A DNA stretch of 64,000 nt, taken from the NCBI GenBank assembly GCA_024508935.1, contig JANINW010000027.1, positions 94,376-158,375 of the forward strand. Direction: 5' to 3'. The notes under the pieces were generated by a model, which made no database searches, was not told the origin of the DNA, and worked only from the letters and a program-made list of their open reading frames with translations. A program made the translations under genes and the position numbers. This document shows positions 58,119-64,000 of the stretch, piece by piece. The stretch is from Flavipsychrobacter sp. Lineage in GTDB: Bacteria > Bacteroidota > Bacteroidia > Chitinophagales > Chitinophagaceae. The first letter of the stretch is position 1, and every line of letters starts with the position of its first letter.

Positions 58119-58610
58119 TTACAATTTCTTAATGGTATCGATAAGGCTGCTGGTAGAATAACCCTGCACGAACGGTATGATCTCTACCCTGCCGCCATGT
58201 GCCTGCACATAGTCTGCACCCACTATGGTATCTATGTTGTAATCACCGCCTTTTACCAGTACATGCGGGCGTACCAGTTCTATCAAGTCTTTAGGGGTAT
58301 CTTCGTCAAACAGGCATACGGCATCTACGCACAATAGCGATGCCATCTGGAACAACCTGTCTGCTTCGGTATTAATGGGCCTGTCAGGGCCTTTCAGTCT
58401 TTTTACAGAGGCATCGGTGTTGAGGCCTACCACCAGTACATTGCCCATATCGGCAGCTTGGGCTATAAGGTCTAAATGCCCGTGGTGCAGTATATCGAAA
58501 CAGCCATTGGTAAAAACCACTTTCTTACCCAAAGACTCCCAAACATTGCGCTGCTTCAGCAAAGCATCTTTACTGAATATCCTGTGCTGTATCCATTCCT
58601 GCTTGTGCAT
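58119..58610 (-). CDS. hldC: D-glycero-beta-D-manno-heptose 1-phosphate adenylyltransferase
   Basis: A 163-residue cytidylyltransferase-like nucleotidyltransferase: VFTNGCFDILHHGHLDLIAQ with the HxGH motif, GLNTDASVKRLKG and a VKGGDY segment. Corresponds to the C-terminal half of HldE. It acts after HldA (gene at 16286-17284) to give ADP-heptose. The start overlaps the flippase-like gene by 41 bases. Confidence 0.9.
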   Translation of the reverse strand: MHKQEWIQHRIFSKDALLKQRNVWESLGKKVVFTNGCFDILHHGHLDLIAQAADMGNVLVVGLNTDASVKRLKGPDRPINTEADRLFQMASLLCVDAVCLFDEDTPKDLIELVRPHVLVKGGDYNIDTIVGADYVQAHGGRVEIIPFVQGYSTSSLIDTIKKL

Positions 58611-59583
58611 CGTGTTGCCTCCTGTTATAAACGGGTAAAATAATAAGTGCTGCTATACCAAGTATCAGCACTACGCCTACCTGCCCCAGCCACGAGGCCC
58701 AGCCAAATGCCTGGCCCTGTGCCGTAGCTATACCGTAAAATACTAAAATTTGCGCTACCAGTAAAGTATAGGCGCCGATACCACCTTGTGTGGCTATCAT
58801 ACCTACACTGCCAAATACCAGCACTACCAATGCTACCGATACAGACAGGTGCGCCGTTGCCGGCAGGCTCCAGAAACCAATAACTACCTGCAGCAAATAC
58901 ATGCTCCAGATAAGCACGGTATAGCCTATGAATTGCCCGCGCTTCTGCAATTGTAAGATAGATTTTACACCATCGCCAAGCCCTTTTATGAACTGCCCGA
59001 TTTTAGAATGTTTGAATTTGCGGTACACCATTACCAGCGCTACGATCAATACTACCAGGGCAATGACGGCGATGACCAGGCTGCTGCTTTTTTCTGCTAC
59101 TTTTTCCAGCAGCCCTTTGGCATAGGTGCCAATCACATCGGCCTGCAATAAAAAGGCCAGAACCGTAATTACCCCCAGGCACAGTACATCAAAAGCGCGC
59201 TCTGCCACTATGGTACCTATCATCTTATCGGCAGGTACCTTTTCATAGCGCGCCAGCACCGTGCACTTGGCTACCTCGCCTGCACGGGGCAATGCCAGGT
59301 TGGCAATATAGCCTACCAATACTGCCAGTGTTGTGTTCATGGTAGTGGGGCGGATCTGCATGGGTTCCAGCATCAGCTTCCAGCGCAGCGCGCGGAACAG
59401 GTGCGAAAGAAAACCAACAAAGAAAATGGGGATGAACAACCAGTAGTTGACGCTCTTGATGGCATCGAACATTTCGGCCTTGTCTTTTTCAGACAGCTGG
59501 CCGAACATGTAAAAGATAATGGCTACTCCTAATCCTAAAAAAACGATGTACTGAATGAGGGTAACCAGTGTCTTTTTACTCAT
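58570..59583 (-). CDS. flippase-like (LPG synthase TM / UPF0104) membrane protein
   Basis: A 337-residue protein with about eight transmembrane helices (IQYIVFLGLGVAIIFYMFGQ at the start), the family signature GYIANLALPRAGEVAKC and FLSHLFRALRWKLMLEP. This domain moves or modifies lipids and sugars at the membrane. Its C-terminal 14 codons overlap the hldC start, which suggests coupled expression and perhaps a role in lipopolysaccharide assembly. Confidence 0.84.
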   Translation of the reverse strand: MSKKTLVTLIQYIVFLGLGVAIIFYMFGQLSEKDKAEMFDAIKSVNYWLFIPIFFVGFLSHLFRALRWKLMLEPMQIRPTTMNTTLAVLVGYIANLALPRAGEVAKCTVLARYEKVPADKMIGTIVAERAFDVLCLGVITVLAFLLQADVIGTYAKGLLEKVAEKSSSLVIAVIALVVLIVALVMVYRKFKHSKIGQFIKGLGDGVKSILQLQKRGQFIGYTVLIWSMYLLQVVIGFWSLPATAHLSVSVALVVLVFGSVGMIATQGGIGAYTLLVAQILVFYGIATAQGQAFGWASWLGQVGVVLILGIAALIILPVYNRRQHDAQAGMDTAQDIQ

Positions 59584-59600
59584 AACTGTAAAGATAAGCT

Positions 59601-59945
59601 TTACAATTTATTACCTTCTTTAGGGAAAATAACTGCAGGATTGTATTTTTTAGCCTCTTCAAAATCCATGTGGGCATAAGAGATAACGATAACCGTATCG
59701 CCAACAGAAATGCGGTGCGCAGCAGGGCCGTTCATGCATATCATACCACTGCCTCTTTTACCTTTTATTACATAGGTTTCCAGGCGCGCGCCATTGTCCA
59801 TGCTCAGTACCTGTACCTTCTCGTTCTCTATCAGGTTGGCGGCGTCCATCAGGTCTTCATCAATAGTGATGCTGCCTATATAATTAAGATTTGCTTCCGT
59901 AATTTTTACGTGATGCAGTTTCGACTTCAATACTTCTATTTGCAT
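59601..59945 (-). CDS. panD: aspartate 1-decarboxylase
   Basis: A 114-residue proenzyme with the self-cleavage site NYIGSITID (Gly-Ser bond giving the pyruvoyl group). Makes beta-alanine for pantothenate. The start at 59945 ([11 protein letters not shown]) is used: the TACCTTTG box 59953-59960 ends 7 bases before it and covers the start of the longer frame. Confidence 0.94.
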   Translation of the reverse strand: MQIEVLKSKLHHVKITEANLNYIGSITIDEDLMDAANLIENEKVQVLSMDNGARLETYVIKGKRGSGMICMNGPAAHRISVGDTVIVISYAHMDFEEAKKYNPAVIFPKEGNKL

Positions 59946-59952
59946 AGCGGCG

Positions 59953-59960
59953 CAAAGGTA
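59953..59960 (-). promoter_or_regulatory. -7 box of panD (leaderless)
   Basis: Reads TACCTTTG on the minus strand, 7 bases before ATG 59945. Confidence 0.62.
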
Positions 59961-60030
59961 CAAAACCTATATGAAGTGCCCGCATTGATAATTGCAATGT
60001 ATTTATATGGATAGCTGCAAGGCACAAAAT

Positions 60031-60056
60031 AAAAAGGGCTGCCATGGCAGCCCTTT
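60031..60056 (-). terminator. terminator of the rpsF-rpsR-rplI operon
   Basis: Perfect palindrome GGGCTGCCATGGCAGCCC (60036-60053) flanked by A and T runs. Confidence 0.9.
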
Positions 60057-60079
60057 ATGCAATATGTAATCAATGTTTA

Positions 60080-60526
60080 TTATTCGCCTACTACTTCAAA
60101 TTCAATTTCCAGTACGTTTTCTTTACCGAAATCGATCTGAGCTTTGTGTGTACCGGCTTCTTTTACTTCATCCAGCAGGGTGATGCGGCGGCGGTCAATT
60201 TCATAACCTTTCTGCTCGCGGATAGCACGTGCCAGTTGTATAGAAGTTACAGAACCGAATATTTTACCACTGGTACCGATCTTAGCACCCAGTTTCACAG
60301 GGCTTGATTTCAGTACTTCAGTAACCTTAGCTATTTCGGCCATCAGTTTTGCTTCACGCTTAGCCATTTGTTTCTGGCGCTCCTGCATAATTTTCAGGTT
60401 GCCGCCATTGGCTTCGATAGCATATTTCTGAGGTATTAGGTAGTTGCGGGCATATCCCGGTCTTACATCTACCAGCTCATGGGCACTGCCCAGGTTGTCT
60501 ACGTCTTTTATTAATATTACTTGCAT
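60080..60526 (-). CDS. rplI: 50S ribosomal protein L9
   Basis: A 148-residue L9 with MQVILIKDVDNLG at the start, GYARNYLIPQKYA and the long connecting helix. Stabilises the base of the L1 stalk. Last gene of the rpsF-rpsR-rplI operon. Confidence 0.97.
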   Translation of the reverse strand: MQVILIKDVDNLGSAHELVDVRPGYARNYLIPQKYAIEANGGNLKIMQERQKQMAKREAKLMAEIAKVTEVLKSSPVKLGAKIGTSGKIFGSVTSIQLARAIREQKGYEIDRRRITLLDEVKEAGTHKAQIDFGKENVLEIEFEVVGE

Positions 60527-60534
60527 GGCTTATT

Positions 60535-60801
60535 TTACTTTAAAAGGTCAGTAACATAAGGCAACAGTGCCATCTGGCGTGCCTTCTTTACAGCTTGTGC
60601 TACTTTGCGCTGGAATTTCAGCGAGTTGCCGGTAATACGGCGAGGCAGCATTTTGCCCTGGTCGTTAACAAATTTTTTCAGGAACTCGGCATCTTTATAA
60701 TCGATGTATTTGATGCCCATTTTCTTGAAGCGGCAGTATTTTTTCTGGCGCCTTTCTACGCGCGTAGAAGTAAGAAATTTTATATCGTTTTGCTTTGCCA
60801 T
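60535..60801 (-). CDS. rpsR: 30S ribosomal protein S18
   Basis: An 88-residue S18 with [19 protein letters not shown] and [20 protein letters not shown]. Binds S6 in the small-subunit platform. Confidence 0.97.
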   Translation of the reverse strand: MAKQNDIKFLTSTRVERRQKKYCRFKKMGIKYIDYKDAEFLKKFVNDQGKMLPRRITGNSLKFQRKVAQAVKKARQMALLPYVTDLLK

Positions 60802-60824
60802 TGTTGATCGTTTTTTAAGGATGA

Positions 60825-61184
60825 TTAAGCTGTTACAGCTTCTGCCATTTTATTACGTTTCCTGCCGTTATAAGCTACAGCATATTTATCCAGGCGGGTG
60901 ATCATGTGACGCATCAGATTTTCATCGCGGTTCATCTGGATCTCCAGTTTCGCGTTTACATCTGAAGCAGCTTTGTACTCCATTACCCAATAAATACCGG
61001 TAGTTTTTTTAGCTATGGGATAAGCCAGTGAACGGAGGCCCCATGCATCCTGGTGTACGATCTCGCCACCATTTTCTTTGATGAAGTCTGAAAACTTCTT
61101 CTGAGCTGCTTTATAATCATCTTCAGCCAGTACCGGCGTGAAAATAACCATCAGCTCATAGCTTTGAAGGTTTTGTGTTGCCAT
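60825..61184 (-). CDS. rpsF: 30S ribosomal protein S6
   Basis: A 119-residue S6 ([49 protein letters not shown]-like end). Forms a pair with S18. First gene of the operon, preceded by a structured leader that may bind S6:S18. Confidence 0.96.
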   Translation of the reverse strand: MATQNLQSYELMVIFTPVLAEDDYKAAQKKFSDFIKENGGEIVHQDAWGLRSLAYPIAKKTTGIYWVMEYKAASDVNAKLEIQMNRDENLMRHMITRLDKYAVAYNGRKRNKMAEAVTA

Positions 61185-61265
61185 AAAAAAATTAAGTTGT
61201 TTAAAAAAAATCCCTCAGCCCGGCAGCAACGCTGGATACCCTTTCGGGCAGCCGGGCATATTTTG
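61185..61265 (-). promoter_or_regulatory. candidate S6:S18-binding leader of rpsF
   Basis: Between the TACCTTTG box (61272-61279) and the rpsF ATG the transcript can fold: outer arms GCCCGGC (61218-61224) and GCCGGGC (61251-61257) enclose two small hairpins, CCC/GGG (61239-61241 with 61246-61248) and AGC/GCT (61225-61227 with 61231-61233). This layout and position fit the known autoregulatory rpsF leader bound by S6:S18. A U/A-rich tail separates it from the start codon. Confidence 0.5.
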
Positions 61266-61271
61266 GGAACG

Positions 61272-61279
61272 CAAAGGTA
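61272..61279 (-). promoter_or_regulatory. -7 box of the rpsF operon
   Basis: Reads TACCTTTG on the minus strand, followed by an about 80-base leader. Confidence 0.65.
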
Positions 61280-61415
61280 AGACAAAAATCGTTTCAAATG
61301 GCAAAATTGCTCAATAACTTGATGTCTCAGTTAAAAAAGCCCCATATAGAGGACATGCAGGCCTGCCAGCAATACATTGCAAATATATACATATTCAAAA
61401 AGTTAATTTACAAGC

Positions 61416-61447
61416 ATTGAGCCATTAAGCCACTCAGCCATTGAGCA
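61416..61447. repeat. four tandem copies of an 8-bp repeat
   Basis: ATTGAGCC, ATTAAGCC, ACTCAGCC, ATTGAGCA in direct tandem order, ending 7 bases before the TATCTTTG box of tmRNA. The -33 region of that promoter falls inside the repeat. Confidence 0.75.
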
Positions 61448-61454
61448 ATTGTCG

Positions 61455-61462
61455 TATCTTTG
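61455..61462 (+). promoter_or_regulatory. -7 box of the tmRNA gene
   Basis: TATCTTTG, 51 bases before the mature tmRNA 5' end at 61514; the precursor leader would be removed by RNase P. Confidence 0.55.
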
Positions 61463-61513
61463 CGCCAGTTCTTTGACAATAGTACCCTTCACAAAAATAC
61501 TGTTATCAAAACC

Positions 61514-61882
61514 GGGGCCGACTGGTTTTGACAGCATAGGGCAGGGTAAGTAAGCATGTCGTGCGTTGGATAATTAGCACGTAAATCTGAATATTCAACT
61601 ATTAAATGGCGAATATAACTACGCCATGGCTGCCTAATTTAATTTAGAGCAACCATTTTGGCCGCAGACGGGCTTTTGCCTGTTGACGCTCCTGCCGCCT
61701 AACTCATCCTTCAACAGGATAGTACCTGCATTCGCTGTGGTGCCGGTATGAAACTCAAAGCAGATAAGGAAAAGGTAAGTTTGCCCGGTTCTGGCCTTTT
61801 CCCGACAATCGATTCCGGGATACACATGTAGAAAGCTTATCGGGCATATGTTTGGACGCGGGTTCGACTCCCGCCGGCTCCA
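61514..61882 (+). ncRNA. ssrA: tmRNA (ssrA), tag AGEYNYAMAA
   Basis: The 5' end (GGGGCCGACTGGTTTTGAC) pairs with the 3' end (CGGCTCC at 61875-61881), giving the 7-bp tRNA-like acceptor stem with one G-U pair. The T arm GGTTCGACTC is just before it. The CCA tail is not encoded. The tag reading frame runs from GGC 61608 to the TAA at 61635 and gives GEYNYAMAA after the charged Ala, close to the GENNYALAA type of Bacteroidota. tmRNA with SmpB frees stalled ribosomes and tags the product for proteolysis. An open frame on the opposite strand here is antisense noise. Confidence 0.96.
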
Positions 61883-61892
61883 CAAGAATGAT

Positions 61893-61917
61893 GGCCTGCT
61901 GCAAAGCGGGCCTTTTT
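61893..61917 (+). terminator. terminator of tmRNA
   Basis: Arms GGCCTGCT (61893-61900) and AGCGGGCC (61905-61912), with one T-G pair, loop GCAA, then a T run. Confidence 0.85.
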
Positions 61918-61932
61918 TATTTTATTCAATCT

Positions 61933-61940
61933 TAGCTTTG
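61933..61940 (+). promoter_or_regulatory. -7 box of the GNAT gene (leaderless)
   Basis: TAGCTTTG, 7 bases before ATG 61948. Confidence 0.55.
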
Positions 61941-61947
61941 CAGCGCT

Positions 61948-62469
61948 ATGATACCCGATTTTCACCCCATTCTGGAAAATGATATTGTTGCCTTATACCC
62001 ATTGCAGGAGCGTGATTTTGATGAAATGTTTGCTGTAGCTGCCGACCCGAAAATATGGGAGCAACATCCCTACAAAGACCGATGGAAGGAAGATATATAC
62101 CGTGTATTCTTCAATGCCAGCATGAAAAGCAATGGTGCATTCAAAATTGTAGATAAACGTAATGGTGCAGTAATAGGAGGCACGCGTTTCTATGAATATG
62201 ATGCAATAGAAAACAGCGTGGCGATCGGTGGTACTTTTTATGCCGCCAGCTATTGGGGGACAGGTATCAATAAACAGATAAAATACCTGCTGCTTGACCA
62301 TATCTTCAATTATGTATCAAAAGTGTATTTTTTTATTGATGAACGTAATATTCGTTCACAAATAGCTATCGACCGATTAGGTGCTGTAAAAACAGGGGAA
62401 AAACCTAGGGGTGACCACATGATAGATTATGTGTATTGTATAACCAAAACAGCGTGGCTGCAAAAGTAA
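61948..62469 (+). CDS. GNAT-family N-acetyltransferase
   Basis: A 173-residue acetyltransferase of the RimJ/RimL-like GNAT group: LYPLQERDFDEMFAVAADPK, then GGTFYAASYWGTGINKQIK with the acetyl-CoA loop and DERNIRSQIAIDRLGAVKTG. Substrate unknown (protein N-terminus, ribosomal protein or small molecule). Confidence 0.87.
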   Translation: MIPDFHPILENDIVALYPLQERDFDEMFAVAADPKIWEQHPYKDRWKEDIYRVFFNASMKSNGAFKIVDKRNGAVIGGTRFYEYDAIENSVAIGGTFYAASYWGTGINKQIKYLLLDHIFNYVSKVYFFIDERNIRSQIAIDRLGAVKTGEKPRGDHMIDYVYCITKTAWLQK

Positions 62470-62504
62470 CAGCACTAACATACTGCCTGTTTCACCCTTA
62501 CTAT

Positions 62505-62909
62505 TTACCTGGAGAATTTCTTCATAGCTTCCGGGCTTACAGGCGTAAAAAAGTTGACCAGGTTTCCATCCGGGTCGCGAAATAGGAGGGAACGGTTTCC
62601 CCAGGGCATTGTTGTCGGCCCCTGAATAAGATTTGGCTGAACAAGTCCAGCAATGTTATTATATATAGCATCCACATCGTTTACCATAAATTCAATAATT
62701 GCCGACCGGTTATGGGCTGCTTCTGCCACCTCTCCACCTCCAAAAAAGGCTAAAGTGCGTGTGCTGCCGATTGCCAGTGTAGCAGACTCACTAAGTATTT
62801 CTGCAAAGTCTTCGGTGTATTTTACCCCGGTAATTCCGGTTACCTGCTCATAAAACCCAAGCAGTTTATTTACATCGGCTGTAATGATACGAATTGAAAC
62901 GAGATTCAT
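62505..62909 (-). CDS. VOC (glyoxalase-like) family protein
   Basis: A 134-residue VOC protein of two beta-alpha-beta-beta-beta modules: VSIRIITADVNKLLGFYEQV at the start and SLLFRDPDGNLVNFF at the end. It may act as a glyoxalase, bleomycin-type binding protein or other metal enzyme; the residues seen do not decide. Next to a WYL regulator in the same direction. Confidence 0.83.
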   Translation of the reverse strand: MNLVSIRIITADVNKLLGFYEQVTGITGVKYTEDFAEILSESATLAIGSTRTLAFFGGGEVAEAAHNRSAIIEFMVNDVDAIYNNIAGLVQPNLIQGPTTMPWGNRSLLFRDPDGNLVNFFTPVSPEAMKKFSR

Positions 62910-62963
62910 GTTTTTGCTTTAAAGTGTTCTTGTTAAAGCAAAGGTCCGGGCCGCTTAGGACAA

Positions 62964-63680
62964 CTAGGTGTCAGGGGTGATAAAATTCTTTTTCTTACGG
63001 TCCAGGTACTCCGGCAGTGTAAGCTTGTGCGGTTCGAAAGAGAGATCAAGCAATTCAATTTTGCCGATCCTGTCCAGCCGGAACATCCTGAAATCTTTCC
63101 GCAACCTGCAAAAAGCAATCAGCAGCCAGCTTTCCTCCAGGCTATAGTACAGCGCAAAAGGCTCTATCTGCCGCTCGGTCTTTTCATGCTGCAAAGAGCT
63201 ATAAGTAATTAATAAAACCCGGAAAGAAGTGAGTGCATGCTGAATGAGCGTGAGAGAAGAACTTTGCGGAAGCCCTGAAATTGCCGGGCTGACCGCAATT
63301 CTACCGGATAGTAATTCCACTTTCTCTTTGATGGAATAACGTAAAACGGCCCGGATCTTTTCAATTGCTTTCATATATTCATTCCGGAATGAACTGTCGG
63401 AACTTTTAAGGATCAGCTGCTCCGCGGTGATCAGTGCATTGGCCTCACCTTCCGTAAACATAACCGGGGGCACGGTATAACCTTCCATAAGCAGGTAGCC
63501 CTTACCTTCTTCCGTAAGAATTGGAACACCGGCCTGCTCCAGTACTTTTATATCGCGGTAAATGGTACGTACACTTACCTGGAACTTTTTTGCCAGCTGC
63601 GTAGCAGTAAGCAAACGTTTTGTTTGCAGCTGGGTGATGATAGCTGTGAGACGGGAAATACGTTTGATATCATTGTTCAT
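62964..63680 (-). CDS. YafY/PafC-type WYL transcriptional regulator
   Basis: A 238-residue regulator. N-terminal DeoR/HTH_11 winged helix (LTATQLAKKFQVSVRTIYRD near 25-45) and a WYL domain (WLLIAFCRLRKDFRMFRLDRI near 195-215) that senses ligands or single-stranded DNA. Probably controls itself and the adjacent VOC gene, 54 bases downstream on the same strand. Confidence 0.9.
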   Translation of the reverse strand: MNNDIKRISRLTAIITQLQTKRLLTATQLAKKFQVSVRTIYRDIKVLEQAGVPILTEEGKGYLLMEGYTVPPVMFTEGEANALITAEQLILKSSDSSFRNEYMKAIEKIRAVLRYSIKEKVELLSGRIAVSPAISGLPQSSSLTLIQHALTSFRVLLITYSSLQHEKTERQIEPFALYYSLEESWLLIAFCRLRKDFRMFRLDRIGKIELLDLSFEPHKLTLPEYLDRKKKNFITPDT

Positions 63681-63807
63681 AAGAGAATGAGAAGCCGAAG
63701 CAGAATGAAGTATAAAAATAGTGATGCCTGGTGAGGGTAAAGCGAACGGGAAACAAATTGGGATAAAAAAAACCGTTTGTTGAAGCGGCTTTTTATTTTT
63801 TTACATA

Positions 63808-63838
63808 TTTGACACTTTAACATAGGATTGTATATTTA
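63808..63838 (+). promoter_or_regulatory. promoter of the MBOAT gene (-33 and -7 boxes)
   Basis: TTTG (63808-63811) and TATATTTA (63831-63838) are 19 bases apart, the canonical Bacteroidota spacing; ATG follows at 63844. Confidence 0.55.
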
Positions 63839-63843
63839 AGCCC

Positions 63844-64000
63844 ATGTTATTCAACTCTTTTGAATTCCTGGTCTTCTTCCCGCTGGTAACGGTACTGTTT
63901 TTCCTGTTGCCGCACCGGTTCCGCTGGTTTCATTTGCTGGTAGCAAGCTGCATTTTCTATATGGCATTCATACCGGTATATATCATCATATTACTGGTAA
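63844..64000 (+). CDS. MBOAT-family O-acyltransferase, N-terminal part
   Basis: Cut off by the right edge after 52 residues. The start MLFNSFEFLVFFPLV, with HRFRWFHLLVASCIFYMAF, is the typical N-terminus of AlgI/PatA-like membrane-bound O-acyltransferases, which acylate polysaccharides at the cell surface. The remaining domains and active-site His are outside the window. Confidence 0.85.
   Translation, partial: MLFNSFEFLVFFPLVTVLFFLLPHRFRWFHLLVASCIFYMAFIPVYIIILLV

Larger units (their letters stand above)
61185..61513. other. intergenic region rpsF-ssrA (329 bases)
   Basis: The only gene-free stretch over 300 bases. It holds the rpsF leader and promoter on the left and the 8-bp tandem repeat and tmRNA promoter on the right. 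A 40-codon frame (61298-61420, +) is present but has no support as a gene. Confidence 0.6.

Noticed and set aside
61298-61420. 40-codon frame between rpsF and tmRNA
   Set aside because: No upstream signal or known motif, and it overlaps the rpsF promoter region; too little support to call a gene.
61634-61885. Open frame on the minus strand over tmRNA
   Set aside because: It lies antisense to the tmRNA gene and its start (WSRRESNPRP) is the well-known translation of the antisense of a T-arm.
63766-63795. Hairpin-like CCGTTT/AAGCGG with T run between the WYL and MBOAT genes
   Set aside because: Weak with a G-U pair, and it lies upstream of both divergent genes, so neither would need a terminator there.

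Overview
The window comes from a gliding-type Bacteroidota, most likely a member of Chitinophagales. The main reasons are: a nearly complete type IX secretion / gliding core (gldK, gldL, gldM, gldN, then porV, porU, gldJ), a secreted protein with a T9SS C-terminal sorting domain, lineage families such as DUF4292, DUF4271 and GldJ-MurF adjacency, weak or absent Shine-Dalgarno sequences, and many start-proximal TAnnTTTG promoter boxes typical of the phylum. G+C is near the middle range. I saw no insertion sequence, prophage, CRISPR array or tRNA gene. Two features hide below the usual ORF size: a 54-residue precursor-like peptide gene and the tmRNA gene.

Layout. 1-3641: the end of an outer-membrane barrel gene, a META-domain protein, an ALDH7-type aldehyde dehydrogenase and an AT-rich orphan lipoprotein. 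3638-4963: the most interesting locus, a two-gene unit made of a 54-aa lipoprotein-like peptide ending CPACGLG and a DUF692/MNIO enzyme with a C-terminal extension. This is a probable copper/iron-enzyme-modified RiPP system of the chryseobasin/bufferin kind. 5115-7509: rfbF-rfbG-rfbC-like genes for a CDP-activated deoxysugar. 7610-11678: dut, a sugar nucleotidyltransferase, a TPR protein and a DUF4292 lipoprotein in one overlapping operon. 11931-20553: GH3-family enzyme, a small barrel-like protein, RecQ, heptose kinase HldA, an amino-acid permease, an OmpH/Skp chaperone and MnmA. 20666-23952: aroB-aroA-aroC. 24032-26503: a secreted orphan, a glycosyltransferase and ComB.

26643-31354 holds gldK-L-M-N, the T9SS motor and ring. 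31541-37916 holds a YyaL-type thioredoxin-domain protein, HemD with DUF4271, two orphan secreted proteins and HemW. 38018-40985 encodes the three-piece proton-pumping transhydrogenase, followed by a Uup-like ABC-F protein. 43016-51264 holds porV, porU, gldJ and murF. 51351-53345 is groES-groEL, then a Bcp-type peroxiredoxin and a T9SS cargo protein. 55075-59945 contains ppk-ppx, heptose adenylyltransferase HldC, a flippase-like membrane protein and panD. 60080-61184 is rpsF-rpsR-rplI with a structured leader. tmRNA follows at 61514-61882, then an acetyltransferase, a VOC protein, a WYL regulator and the start of an MBOAT acyltransferase.

Functional links: GldK/GldL/GldM/GldN, PorV and PorU together export and anchor CTD proteins such as the one at 54078. 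HldA and HldC supply ADP-heptose although they lie 41 kb apart, and with the CDP-sugar genes, the glycosyltransferase and the MBOAT enzyme point to an elaborate lipopolysaccharide or surface glycan. All functional calls are by recognition of motifs and family architecture in the translated sequence; no database search was run.
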